In this document: positions 38,386 through 47,164 of the stretch, in pieces
Position numbering within the stretch: position 1 is the first letter of the stretch
How the letters are laid out: each line of letters begins with the position of its first letter
Notes under the pieces: generated by a model
Told to the model about the DNA's origin: nothing
Databases searched by the model: none
Seen by the model: the letters and a program-made list of their open reading frames with translations, nothing else
DNA from: Lysobacter sp. CFH 32150
GTDB lineage: Bacteria; Pseudomonadota; Gammaproteobacteria; Xanthomonadales; Xanthomonadaceae
NCBI RefSeq assembly: GCF_022758295.1
Contig: NZ_JALDWJ010000002.1
Coordinates: forward strand, 434,001 to 498,000
Direction of reading: 5' to 3'
Length of the DNA: 64,000 nt
Program-made: the position numbers and the translations under genes

Positions 38386-39266
38386 ACATCCACGACGAAC
38401 CGCTGACGCCTGAAGAGCGCGTGCTGGCACAGCGCCTGGCGCGACTCGGCCCGCATGGCGAGCCCTCGCCGGCGCTGGATGCGCGCATCCTCGCCGCCGC
38501 GCACGCCGCGACGACGCCGGCACGCAAGCGGACCCCGCGCTGGCCAGTCGCGTTCGGCATCGCCGCCTCGCTGGCGCTGGCGGTCGGCATCGCTTGGCAG
38601 TTGCGGCCGTTGCCGGAAGCCACGGTGTACGACGAAGCGGCCAGCGCAGCGTCGGTGCAGGCGGAATCGAGCGGAATGACGGCCGAGAGCGCCGCCGACA
38701 CGGCGGCTCAACCCAAGGTCGAGTTGCCTTCGGCGGACTTCAGCAAGCCTCCGGCCGCCCAAGTCGAAGCACGCAGAGCGCGGAAGGTCCTCCAGCGCGG
38801 CGTTCCCCCTGTCGAATCCGCAGCGGCTGGCACTGCCGCCAAAGCCGAGCCGCAGGCGTTTCCGCAGCCGGTCGCTCCTCCTCCTGAGGAAACGGCGGTA
38901 GTGTTCGACGAGCCGACACCCGTCGCGGTACCTGCACCCCCTGCACCGCCCCCCGCCTCTGCCGCGACGACTGCGGCGCCAGGACTGGCCGCGCCTGCCG
39001 CTGCCCGCGAAAGCCACAACGCGCAGGGCTTCGCCCGGCAAAAAAACGTCGCAGCCGATGCAGCAATGGATACCTTCGAAGCCGACGAGGAAGTCGTTCC
39101 GCCCGCCACCGCGGACAGCCCACAGGTGCGCGAGGCCTGGCTGCAGCGCATCCGCGAACTCGCAGAAGCCGGCAAGACCGACGAAGCGCGCGCCAGCCTG
39201 CGCGAGTTCCGTCATCGTTACCCCGCGCACACCCTGCCCGAAGATCTGCGTGCGCTGGCGGAATGA
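38382..39266 (+). CDS. Putative anti-sigma factor, single-pass membrane protein
   Basis: 294 residues. A short cytoplasmic head of about 50 residues, one transmembrane helix (about 53-73; WPVAFGIAASLALAVGIAW), then a long Ala/Pro-rich periplasmic region and a C-terminal helical segment (VREAWLQRIRELAEAGKTDEA). Overlap with the ECF sigma gene and topology support an anti-sigma role; no zinc-binding ZAS motif is visible. Overlaps yigZ downstream (ATGA). Confidence 0.72.
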   Translation: MNIHDEPLTPEERVLAQRLARLGPHGEPSPALDARILAAAHAATTPARKRTPRWPVAFGIAASLALAVGIAWQLRPLPEATVYDEAASAASVQAESSGMTAESAADTAAQPKVELPSADFSKPPAAQVEARRARKVLQRGVPPVESAAAGTAAKAEPQAFPQPVAPPPEETAVVFDEPTPVAVPAPPAPPPASAATTAAPGLAAPAAARESHNAQGFARQKNVAADAAMDTFEADEEVVPPATADSPQVREAWLQRIRELAEAGKTDEARASLREFRHRYPAHTLPEDLRALAE

Positions 39267-39850
39267 GCGACACGCTCGCCGCACCCGTCTCGCACGCCAT
39301 CGAGGTCAAGCACAGCCGCTTCCTCGCACAGGCCGCGCCAGCGACCACGCCTGAAGCTGCCCTCGCCTTCCTCGCGCAGGTCGCGGACGACGCGGCGACG
39401 CACAACTGCTGGGCTTACCGGATCGGTGGCGAATACCGTTCGAGCGACGATGGCGAACCCGCAGGCACTGCCGGACGCCCGATCCTCGCCGCCATCGACG
39501 GCCAGGGATTCGATCAGGTGATGGTCGTGGTCACACGCTGGTTTGGCGGTGTCAAGCTCGGCGCAGGCGGCCTGGTGCGTGCCTACGGGGGCGCTGCTGC
39601 CGAATGCCTGCGTACGGCGCCTCGCCGGCCGTTGATCGCCATGCGTGAATTGGAACTGCGTGCCGGCTTCGACGATATCGGTGCCTTGCATGCTGCACTC
39701 GCCGCGCATGGCGGCGACAAGCTCGACGAATCCTTCACTGCCGAAGGCCTGCGCCTGCGCGTGCGTTTGCCCGCCGATCGCGTCGAAGGCTTGAAACTGC
39801 AGCTGCGCGACGCCACCCGTAACCGGGTGCGCTTCGACGACAATGCCTGA
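39263..39850 (+). CDS. yigZ: YigZ/IMPACT-family protein
   Basis: 195 residues. The N-terminal UPF0029 domain carries KHSRFLAQAAP, HNCWAYRIG, DDGEPAGTAGRPIL and VTRWFGGVKLGAGGLVRAYG; a C-terminal ferredoxin-like domain follows. Its bacterial role is unsettled (related eukaryotic IMPACT regulates Gcn2). Coupled at both ends by start/stop overlaps. Confidence 0.93.
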   Translation: MSDTLAAPVSHAIEVKHSRFLAQAAPATTPEAALAFLAQVADDAATHNCWAYRIGGEYRSSDDGEPAGTAGRPILAAIDGQGFDQVMVVVTRWFGGVKLGAGGLVRAYGGAAAECLRTAPRRPLIAMRELELRAGFDDIGALHAALAAHGGDKLDESFTAEGLRLRVRLPADRVEGLKLQLRDATRNRVRFDDNA

Positions 39851-41613
39851 TGCCCGACGCTCCCGATCCGAGCCAGACCAAAGCCCCCCTCAGTAGCCTG
39901 CGCGCGTTGTGGCCGTTCGTGCAGCGCCAGCGCGGCCTGTTCATCGCCTGGCTGATCGCGCTTGCCGCCTCGTCGACCGCGACGCTGAGCCTGCCGCTGG
40001 CGGTGCGCAGGATGATCGACCATGGTTTCAGCAGTGCAGGCAACGTCGACGCGGCCTTCATGCTGCTGTTCCTGGTCACCGTTGCCTTGGCACTGGCGAC
40101 CGCGGCGCGGTTCTATTTCGTCTCTCTGCTGGGCGAGCGCGTCGTTGCCGACCTGCGACAACGCCTGTACGGCCACCTGCTCGCGCTCGACCAGGCGTTC
40201 TTCGAGCGCACCCGCAGCGGCGAACTGGTGTCGCGCCTGAGCGCCGATACCGAGCTGCTGAGAAGCGTGGTCGGTTCGAGCATGTCGGTGGCGCTGCGCA
40301 GCTTCCTGATGGTGCTGGGCAGCATCGTCATGCTGGTCGTGACCAGTCCGCGCCTGGCCGCTTACGCGCTGGTCGGGATTCCGTTGTTCGTGCTGCCGAT
40401 CGTGATGGGCGGACGCCGGTTGCAGAAGATCTCGCGACAGAGCCAGGATCGCGTGGCCGACGCCAATGCGCTCGCCAGCGAAGTGCTCGGCGCGGTCCGC
40501 ACTGTGCAGGCGCACGCACGCGAGCCCTACGAACGCGGTCGCTTTGGCGACGCGGTCGCGCGCGCAGTCGCCACTGCACGCAAGCGCATCGGCGTGCAGG
40601 CGATCGTCACCGCGGTTGCCATCACTGCGATTTTTGGCGCGATCACCATCGTGCTGTGGTCTGGCGCGCACGATGTGATCGCCGGTCGTCTCAGCGCCGG
40701 CACCTTGGGCCAGTTCGTGCTGTACGCCTTGTTCGGTGGCGGATCGGTTGGCGCGCTGGCGGAAGTGTGGAACGAGTTGCAACGCGCTGCTGGCGGCATG
40801 GGACGGATCAGCGAACTGTTGGACGAACGCGCCCACGTCGTCGGCCCCGCACGACCCGCTGCGCTGCCGCAACCACTGCGTGGCGAATTGCATTTCGATG
40901 ACGTCGTCTTCCGTTACCCGTCGCGTCCGGATGCAGCTGCGCTGGATGGCTTCACGCTGCACGTACGGCCCGGCGAAACCGTGGCGCTGGTCGGCCCCTC
41001 CGGTGCGGGCAAGAGCACGGTGTTCTCGTTGCTGCTGCGCTTCCACGATCCGCAGTCCGGCCACGTGCGCGTCGACGACGTCGACGTGCGCGAACTCGAT
41101 CCGGCCGCATTGCGCGAACACATCGCCCTGGTCCCGCAGTCGCCGACCATCTTCGCCACCACCGCCGCCGACAACATTCGCTATGGCCGCCTCGGCGCCA
41201 GCGATGGGGAGCTCATCGCCGCGTCGAAATCGGCCGAGGCGCATGAATTCCTGTCGGAACTGCCCGATGGCTACGCCAGCGAACTCGGCGAACGCGGTGC
41301 GCGGTTGTCCGGCGGTCAGCAACAACGCGTGGTGATCGCGCGTGCCCTGCTCAAGAATGCGCCGATCCTGTTGCTGGACGAAGCCACCTCCGCGCTCGAC
41401 GCGCAGAGCGAACGCGCGGTGCAGCATGCGCTCGAAAACCTGATGCAGGGCCGCACCACCCTGGTCATCGCCCATCGCCTCGCCACGGTGCTCAAGGCCG
41501 ACCGCATCGTCGTCATGGATCGCGGCCGCATCATCGCCGAAGGCACCCACGACGCACTCATGGCCCAGGATGGGCTGTACGCGGAGCTGGCGAAGCTGCA
41601 GTTCCTGGATTGA
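39850..41613 (+). CDS. ABC exporter, half-transporter (membrane + ATPase domains)
   Basis: 587 residues; the ATG overlaps the yigZ stop (TGATG). Six membrane helices in about 15-310, then a nucleotide-binding domain with Walker A GPSGAGKST (near 383), Q-loop LVPQSP, signature LSGGQQQR, Walker B ILLLDEATSALD and switch IAHRL. Belongs to the ABCB/MsbA-like group, acting as a homodimer to export a lipid or drug; the substrate cannot be told. Last gene of the sigma/anti-sigma operon. Confidence 0.92.
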   Translation: MPDAPDPSQTKAPLSSLRALWPFVQRQRGLFIAWLIALAASSTATLSLPLAVRRMIDHGFSSAGNVDAAFMLLFLVTVALALATAARFYFVSLLGERVVADLRQRLYGHLLALDQAFFERTRSGELVSRLSADTELLRSVVGSSMSVALRSFLMVLGSIVMLVVTSPRLAAYALVGIPLFVLPIVMGGRRLQKISRQSQDRVADANALASEVLGAVRTVQAHAREPYERGRFGDAVARAVATARKRIGVQAIVTAVAITAIFGAITIVLWSGAHDVIAGRLSAGTLGQFVLYALFGGGSVGALAEVWNELQRAAGGMGRISELLDERAHVVGPARPAALPQPLRGELHFDDVVFRYPSRPDAAALDGFTLHVRPGETVALVGPSGAGKSTVFSLLLRFHDPQSGHVRVDDVDVRELDPAALREHIALVPQSPTIFATTAADNIRYGRLGASDGELIAASKSAEAHEFLSELPDGYASELGERGARLSGGQQQRVVIARALLKNAPILLLDEATSALDAQSERAVQHALENLMQGRTTLVIAHRLATVLKADRIVVMDRGRIIAEGTHDALMAQDGLYAELAKLQFLD

Positions 41614-41785
41614 CCGCCCCCCCAACCAAGCGATCCACTCGGACTGACCGCACATCCGTGCTTTAGGCGTTTGGCTGGGTGGCTGGAATCAGTCCGGCAG
41701 GACTCAACCGGGGAAGGGCGTTGATCGATCGGATTGCTCACGCATCGGGCCGCATCGCCACGGTTGGCGCGAAGCAGGACCGAAC

Positions 41786-43642
41786 ATGCCCCTGATCGCA
41801 GAACTGAAGCGCCGCAACGTCATCCGCATGGCCGGGCTGTACCTGGTCGGTGCGTGGCTGATCGTGCAGGTGGCGGGCACGGTGCTGCCGATGTTCGGAG
41901 CGCCCGGGTGGTTGCCGCGGAGCATCGTGGTTCTGCTGGCGCTGGGCGCCCTGCCCGCGTTGATCTTCGCCTGGGTGTTCGAGTTGACGCCGGAAGGCTT
42001 GAAACGCGATGCCGACGTGAAGCCGGAGGAATCCATTGCGCCACAGACGGCGCGGCGCATGGAGCGGATGATCCTGGTCCTGCTGGCGCTCGCGCTGGCC
42101 TACTTCGGCTTCGACAAATTCGTGCTCGCACCGCGTCGTGCCGCAGTGATGGTCGCCTCGGCGGCGGCTTCGGCCGCGAAACCAGTGCCTGCGACGGTGA
42201 GCAAGTCCATCGCCGTGTTGCCCTTCACCGACCTCAGCCCCAATCGCGACCAGGAATATTTTTCCGACGGCATGGCCGAGGAAATCCTCAACGCGCTCGC
42301 GCAGGTGAAGGATCTGAAAGTCGCCGGTCGCACGTCGTCGTTCCATTTCAAAGGTCGTAACGAGGACCTGCGTGAGATCGGTAGAACGCTCGGTGTAGCC
42401 CACATCCTGGAAGGCTCGGTGCGCAAGCAAGGTGACAAGGTGCGCATCACCGCGCAACTGATCCAGGCATCGGATGGCACCCACATGTGGTCGCATGCCT
42501 ACGATGGCGACCTTAGCGATGTCTTCCAACTGCAGGAGAACATCGCGCGCGCGATCACCGACCAGCTGCAAGTGGTGCTGGAAGGCGAGCAGCGTGCGCG
42601 CCTGGTCCCGGTCGCGACGAGCAACCCGGACGCCTACTCGCTGTACCTGCAGGCCACCGCCATCTTCGACCGGCGCGATTATCCGCGCTTCCCCGACGCC
42701 CTTGCCGATCTGCACCAGGCAATCAAACTCGATCCGAAATTCGCCCGCGCCTATTCGCGCCTGGCGGCGCTGACCGTCGTCACGAGTTCCTACAGCGACA
42801 TCGATCTGTCGCAGGCACATGCCGATGTGCTGGAGCACGCGCGCGAAGCGCTGGCGCTCGATCCGACCTTGGCCGAGCCGTACGCCGCCATGGGCCTGTC
42901 CTACGGCAAGCTGCGCGGCGGCTATCTCAAGCAACGCGAGGCCTTCGATCGCGCGCTGCAGATCGATCCGGACGATGTCACCAGCAACTTCTGGTACGGC
43001 CTGAGCTTGATCATGACCGGCTACCACGAACGCGGCGTCGCCCTGCTCGACCACGCGCTGGCGGTCGACCCGATGATGCCGAACGTGGTGCGCTGGCGCG
43101 GCAACATGTACCGCTACGCGGGTGACATCGAGCGCGCTGAGCAATACCTCAAGCAGGCGAGATCGGCCGGCCTGCCACTGGCCAACCGCGAGCTGGCCGA
43201 GATCGCTTTCGATCGCGGCGATGCCGCCACGGCGATCCGGATCTGGCCCGAAGGGTCGCGTAACTTGTTGCGCGCGCTACCGTCAGGCAGCACGGAAGTG
43301 CTTGCAGAGGGAATGTTCGGCGATGCCTCCGCGCGGCAACGCGCCCTGGCGGTGCTCGATACGTTCCTGTCCAAGCCGCACAAGCAGGTGCCCGGACAAA
43401 TTCCGCTGACCCTGATCAAGCTTGGCCAACCGAGCCGCGCGCTGGAACTGCTGCGCACCACGCAAGGCACCGACAACAGCGATTTCTTCGCGCTGATGTG
43501 GAGCCCGGCCGGCAAACCGCTACGCGCGCTGCCGGAGTTCCCCGCGTTGCTGAAGACGATGGGCTTCATCGAGTTATGGGAGAAGTACGGCCCGCCGGAC
43601 CTGTGCAAACGGGTGGCGCCACGCGAATACGTCTGCGAGTAG
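41786..43642 (+). CDS. Membrane-anchored TolB-like/TPR protein
   Basis: 618 residues starting MPLIAELKRRNVIRMAG, the typical head of a large Xanthomonadales family, with three hydrophobic helices within about 12-108. Then comes the TolB N-terminal-like domain (about 135-250; SIAVLPFTDLSPNRDQEYFS, LGVAHILEGSVRKQGDKVRI), often attached to class III adenylate cyclases, and TPR-like repeats (about 270-560; YAAMGLSYGKLRGGY, NFWYGLSLIMTGYHERGV). There is no cyclase or DNA-binding domain. Function unknown; probably a protein-interaction scaffold. Confidence 0.83.
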   Translation: MPLIAELKRRNVIRMAGLYLVGAWLIVQVAGTVLPMFGAPGWLPRSIVVLLALGALPALIFAWVFELTPEGLKRDADVKPEESIAPQTARRMERMILVLLALALAYFGFDKFVLAPRRAAVMVASAAASAAKPVPATVSKSIAVLPFTDLSPNRDQEYFSDGMAEEILNALAQVKDLKVAGRTSSFHFKGRNEDLREIGRTLGVAHILEGSVRKQGDKVRITAQLIQASDGTHMWSHAYDGDLSDVFQLQENIARAITDQLQVVLEGEQRARLVPVATSNPDAYSLYLQATAIFDRRDYPRFPDALADLHQAIKLDPKFARAYSRLAALTVVTSSYSDIDLSQAHADVLEHAREALALDPTLAEPYAAMGLSYGKLRGGYLKQREAFDRALQIDPDDVTSNFWYGLSLIMTGYHERGVALLDHALAVDPMMPNVVRWRGNMYRYAGDIERAEQYLKQARSAGLPLANRELAEIAFDRGDAATAIRIWPEGSRNLLRALPSGSTEVLAEGMFGDASARQRALAVLDTFLSKPHKQVPGQIPLTLIKLGQPSRALELLRTTQGTDNSDFFALMWSPAGKPLRALPEFPALLKTMGFIELWEKYGPPDLCKRVAPREYVCE

Positions 43643-43645
43643 CGC

Positions 43646-43705
43646 ATGAGCCTGCTTGCCGAACTCAAGCGACAGTCTTCAAGCAGTGCCCACACCGCGC
43701 GGTAA
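43646..43705 (+). pseudogene. Vestigial N-terminus of a second TolB/TPR paralogue
   Basis: Four nt after the previous stop, a 19-codon frame reads MSLLAELKRQSSSSAHTAR and then stops. Its first nine residues copy the start of the upstream gene (MPLIAELKR) with conservative changes. I read it as what is left of a tandem paralogue after deletion, not as a working gene. Too short to be sure. Confidence 0.5.
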
Positions 43706-43712
43706 AAAGACC

Positions 43713-44207
43713 TCAAGGATCGATGCGGATCGGGATGCCTGTCGGCACCAGGCTCCAGACTTCCTCGATCTCGGCGTCGGTCAGTGCGATGCAACCGTCG
43801 GTCCAATCGAACGGCCATGCCGATGAGTTACCACCATGGATCATGATGTCGCCGCCCGGATCGACGCCGCGGCTGCGCGCCTGCCGGCGGTCCGCCGCAT
43901 TCGGATACGACACGCGCAATGAAAGATGGAAACGGCTGTTGGAGTTGCGACCGCTGATGCGATATTCACCTTCGGGCGTACGCTCGTCGCCCTGCTGGCG
44001 CTTGGGCCCGGCAGGCGCGTCGCCGAGCCGGATGCGGTAGCTGCGGATCACCCGGCCGTTCCGGAACAGCTGCATGCGCCGTTCGGATTTGTCGACGACG
44101 ATGCGATCGGCGAACTCGGACGGCTTGGCCATATCGGGCGCTTGCCGGGCCAGCACCGCCACTGGCAGAAGCAAGGCGAGCAGCAGACCGTAGCGGACAT
44201 GCCTCAT
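43713..44207 (-). CDS. Small L,D-transpeptidase-family (YkuD) secreted protein
   Basis: 164 residues with a signal peptide ending near VLARQAP. The YkuD domain spans almost the whole protein: VVDKSERRMQLFRNGRVI, the substrate loop, and the catalytic signature IMIHGGNSSAWPFDWTDGC with catalytic Cys near residue 139. No LysM or other binding domain. Start overlaps the stop of the acyl-CoA dehydrogenase gene (ATGA), an unusual partner. Could be an LD-transpeptidase or an LD-endo/carboxypeptidase. Confidence 0.88.
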   Translation of the reverse strand: MRHVRYGLLLALLLPVAVLARQAPDMAKPSEFADRIVVDKSERRMQLFRNGRVIRSYRIRLGDAPAGPKRQQGDERTPEGEYRISGRNSNSRFHLSLRVSYPNAADRRQARSRGVDPGGDIMIHGGNSSAWPFDWTDGCIALTDAEIEEVWSLVPTGIPIRIDP

Positions 44208-45886
44208 TCGGGCGGCAATCCCCTGCCGAGCATTGCCTTGAAATCGATATCGGTCGGCAAGGTGCCCAAGGCGAGTCCGTGCTGCCCGGCGAGCCGGCTG
44301 CGGCAGAACGCTTCGGCGACCGGGCTCGATGCACGCAGTAGGACGGAAGCCTGCAAAGCCAGTGCAATGCGTTCGACCAGGAAGCGGGCGCCGGCTTCGA
44401 GATCACCCGGCTTGGCCAGCGTGTTCCTCAGCGCTTCGGTCTCGACGTCGAGTGATGGCGACAAACCCGATGCAGCCGTGAGTTCCGCCAGCAACACCAC
44501 GCCCGTTTCCGGCTCGCGGTGCAATGCGCGCAGCACGTCGAGGCACTGGATGTTGCCGCTGCCTTCCCAGATCGAATTCAACGGTGCCTGCCGGTACAGG
44601 CGCGGCAGGATCGACTCCTCGACGTAACCAGCACCCCCGAGGCATTCCTGCGCTTCGTTGACGAAAGCCGGCGCGCGTTTGCAGATCCAGTACTTGCCGA
44701 TCGCGGTGGCGATGCGCGCGAACGCGGCCTCGGCCGGATCACGCGGCGCGGCGTCGACCGCGCGCGCCACGCGCATCGACAAGGCCAACGCAGCTTCCGA
44801 CTCGATCGCCAGGTCGGCCAGCACGTTCTGCATCAGCGCGTGCTCGGCGATGCGTTTGCCGAACGCGCGGCGATTGCGGCAATGGTGCAGGGCCTGCGCC
44901 AGCGCCATGCGCATCTCGGCGGCGGAACCGAGCATGCAATCCAGGCGCGTGAGCATCACCATCTCGAGGATGGTGGCGATGCCGCGTCCTTCCTCGCCGA
45001 TGCGTCGCGCCCATGCGCCGCAGAATTCGACTTCAGACGACGCATTGCTCCAGTCGCCCAGCTTGTCCTTCAGCCGCATCAGCCTGAAGGCATTCTTCGT
45101 GCCGTCGGGCAAACGCCGCGGCAGCAGGAAGCAGCTGAGCCCACCGCGCGCCTGCGCCAGCACCAGGAAGCCGTCGCACATGGGCGCGGAGAAGAACCAC
45201 TTGTGGCCGACGAGGTTGTATTCCCCGTTTGAAGCAGCACCATCGATGGAGAGCGGCGTCGCGGTCGTCGTATTGGCGCGCACGTCGCTGCCGCCCTGCT
45301 TTTCGGTCATGCCCATGCCGACGGTGGCACCACGCTTGTCGGCGATCGGCACTTCGCGCGGGTCGTAATGCGCCGCGGCGGCTTTCTCCGCCCATTCCGC
45401 CAGCGCAGGCTCGTGCCGCAGCACCGGCACCGCGGCGTGGGTCATGGTCAACGGGCAACTCGTGCCGGGTTCGACCTGGTGGTGCAGATAGCTCAGCGCC
45501 GCGCGCGCGACATGCGCGCCCGGTTGCGATGCGGTCCACGACAGGCCAGCAACGCCGTGTTCGATCGCGGCCTGCATGACCGCGTGGTAGCTCGGATGGA
45601 ACTCGACCCGGTCGATGCGCTGGCCGAAGCGGTCGTGCGTGCGCAATCGGGGTTTGTCGCGGTGGGCGTCGAAGCTCAGCCGGTAGAGTTCGTCGCCGGC
45701 CACGGCGCCGTAGCGTGCGATGCGTTCGGCGAATTCCATCCCGCCTTCGCGCTGCACCGCCTCGCGTAGCGCCATGTCGTCGGCCCACAAGTCGCGTGGT
45801 GCGAACTCCGGTGGCTGGTTGTCGACGAGGTGCGTTTCGAATGTGTTCGCTTCAAACGCATGTGTTTCAAGCGGCGGCGTAGGCAT
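44204..45886 (-). CDS. AidB-like acyl-CoA dehydrogenase family protein
   Basis: 560 residues, the long AidB-type length. Flavin-fold features: ATVGMGMTEKQGGSDVRANT for FAD contacts, GHKWFFSAPMCDGFLVLAQ, RIGEEGRGIATILEMVMLTRLD, NRRAFGK and AQECLGGAGYVEES with LNSIWEGSGN. E. coli AidB belongs to the adaptive response to alkylation and binds DNA; bacterial homologues are often labelled isovaleryl-CoA dehydrogenase. Which activity applies here is open. Confidence 0.88.
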   Translation of the reverse strand: MPTPPLETHAFEANTFETHLVDNQPPEFAPRDLWADDMALREAVQREGGMEFAERIARYGAVAGDELYRLSFDAHRDKPRLRTHDRFGQRIDRVEFHPSYHAVMQAAIEHGVAGLSWTASQPGAHVARAALSYLHHQVEPGTSCPLTMTHAAVPVLRHEPALAEWAEKAAAAHYDPREVPIADKRGATVGMGMTEKQGGSDVRANTTTATPLSIDGAASNGEYNLVGHKWFFSAPMCDGFLVLAQARGGLSCFLLPRRLPDGTKNAFRLMRLKDKLGDWSNASSEVEFCGAWARRIGEEGRGIATILEMVMLTRLDCMLGSAAEMRMALAQALHHCRNRRAFGKRIAEHALMQNVLADLAIESEAALALSMRVARAVDAAPRDPAEAAFARIATAIGKYWICKRAPAFVNEAQECLGGAGYVEESILPRLYRQAPLNSIWEGSGNIQCLDVLRALHREPETGVVLLAELTAASGLSPSLDVETEALRNTLAKPGDLEAGARFLVERIALALQASVLLRASSPVAEAFCRSRLAGQHGLALGTLPTDIDFKAMLGRGLPPE

Positions 45887-45930
45887 CGGCGACTCCGTTG
45901 CAACTGCGGCGATTGTGCGCCTGCGGCCAT

Positions 45931-45956
45931 AAAAAAGCCCCGCCGGAGCGGGGCTT
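45931..45956 (-). terminator. Rho-independent terminator of the cold-shock gene
   Basis: On the minus strand a 9-bp stem AAGCCCCGC / GCGGGGCTT with a 4-nt loop runs into TTTTTT. It lies 24 nt after the cold-shock stop and 45 nt before the AidB-like start. Confidence 0.93.
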
Positions 45957-45979
45957 GAAAGAGTCGTCTTGGCGTTTCT

Positions 45980-46186
45980 TCAGGCGACAGGCACTACGCC
46001 GGCGGCTTGTGCGCCCTTCGGGCCTTGGGTGACCTCGTAGCTCACGCGCTGCCCTTCCTGCAGGCTGCGGAAGCCCTTTGCGCTGATCGCCGAGTAATGC
46101 ACGAACACATCGGCGCTGCCATCCTCGGGAGCGATGAAGCCAAATCCCTTGGCGTCGTTGAACCATTTCACGGTGCCGTACTGCAT
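45980..46186 (-). CDS. cspA: Cold-shock-domain protein
   Basis: 68 residues from the ATG at 46186 ([11 protein letters not shown]). RNP1 GFGFIAPED and RNP2 VFVHYSAI are intact, giving the single-stranded nucleic-acid-binding OB fold. Which csp paralogue it is cannot be told. Monocistronic, with its own strong terminator; an upstream in-frame extension to 46264 is not CSD-like. Confidence 0.95.
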   Translation of the reverse strand: MQYGTVKWFNDAKGFGFIAPEDGSADVFVHYSAISAKGFRSLQEGQRVSYEVTQGPKGAQAAGVVPVA

Positions 46187-46302
46187 ATCCTGTGTGACCT
46201 CGTCTGTGTGCGGTATGCGTGCGCTGGCGCGGGGGCGGCCATGGCACACGGCGCGAGTATGCAAAGCGCGCGCGCCGCTGACAATTACTTGCGTCTCATT
46301 TG

Positions 46303-46424
46303 TCGGGATGCTGCTTCCTGCAGCATCCCGACATCACGAGTCCGGCACAGCTCCGGACTCGCCCACGCGGCCCTGCCGGACCGCGGGCAGGACATCCCTG
46401 TCCTGCGCAGACCTAGCGGTCTGC
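46303..46424. repeat. Four consecutive perfect hairpins
   Basis: Stem-loops at 46303-46333 (13 bp, GTCGGGATGCTGC arm), 46339-46361 (8 bp, GAGTCCGG arm), 46387-46406 (8 bp, GCAGGACA arm) and 46407-46424 (7 bp, GCAGACC arm), all without mismatch. The last one covers the stop codon of the phosphorylase gene. No T-run follows any of them. They may be a REP-type interspersed cluster or a multi-hairpin 3' UTR. Confidence 0.75.
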
Positions 46425-47162
46425 CAACAATTCCTGCAACAGGGGCAACAGGCCTGCAGAGGCTGCGTCCACGTTGGCCAGCACCTCTTCCATCGTGATT
46501 TCAGCGCTATCCCCGCAACCTGCAGCCCAATTCGCGACGATTCCCAGGCAGGCATAACTGAGACCCAGTTCACGCGCCAGGCCCGCTTCCGGCATGCCGG
46601 TCATGCCGACCAGGTCACAGCCGTCGCGCTTCATCCGCGCGATTTCGGCCTTTGTTTCCAGGCGCGGTCCCTGGGTGGCGCCATAGCAACCGCCATTCAC
46701 CACGGCGACCTGCGCGCGCTGCGCCGCAGCAAGAATCTGCGCACGGAGCGCGGGGGTGTACGGATCACCAAAATCGACGTGCAGCACTTCGCTGCCCTCT
46801 TCCTCGCTGAGCGTGGAGACGCGCCCCCAGGTGTAATCGATCAACTGGTCCGGACAGGCCAACACGCGCGGGCCATAGGCCTCTGTGATGCCGCCGATGG
46901 TATTGAGCGCGAGCACGCGGCTGGCGCCGACCATCTGCAACGCGACCAGGTTGGCGCGGTAATTGACCTTGTGCGGCGGCACGCTGTGGCCTTCGCCATG
47001 TCGGGCGAGGAACGCCACGCGTTTGCCGGCGAGCATGCCCACGCGCACCGGACCCGACGGAAAGCCATAGCGCGTTTCCGGCAGGTGGCTTTCGACCTGT
47101 TCGAGCGCGGCGAGTTTGTAGACGCCGGTACCGCCGATCACCGCCAGTGCGATGTCGTCCAT
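46413..47162 (-). CDS. S-methyl-5'-thioadenosine / thioinosine phosphorylase
   Basis: 249 residues from the ATG at 47162, 2 nt after the hpt stop. Purine nucleoside phosphorylase family II: AVIGGTGVY, FLARHGEGHSVPPHKVNYRANL, QLIDYTWGR, NGGCYGATQGPRLETKAEI, VGMTGMPEAGLARELG. The enzyme recycles the by-product of polyamine synthesis. In Pseudomonas aeruginosa the homologue next to nagZ is a methylthioinosine phosphorylase; here it also follows a hypoxanthine phosphoribosyltransferase gene, whose substrate would be the product of methylthioinosine cleavage. I therefore favour the thioinosine activity. Confidence 0.88.
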   Translation of the reverse strand: MDDIALAVIGGTGVYKLAALEQVESHLPETRYGFPSGPVRVGMLAGKRVAFLARHGEGHSVPPHKVNYRANLVALQMVGASRVLALNTIGGITEAYGPRVLACPDQLIDYTWGRVSTLSEEEGSEVLHVDFGDPYTPALRAQILAAAQRAQVAVVNGGCYGATQGPRLETKAEIARMKRDGCDLVGMTGMPEAGLARELGLSYACLGIVANWAAGCGDSAEITMEEVLANVDAASAGLLPLLQELLADR

Positions 47163-47164
47163 GC

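Noticed and set aside
39583-41655. A 690-codon frame antisense to yigZ and the ABC exporter
   Set aside because: The sense strand encodes intact Walker, signature and membrane segments; the antisense product is low-complexity Gln/Arg/His-rich.
46303-46424. A CRISPR array
   Set aside because: The hairpins differ from each other in sequence and length and have no regular repeat-spacer spacing; no cas genes are present.
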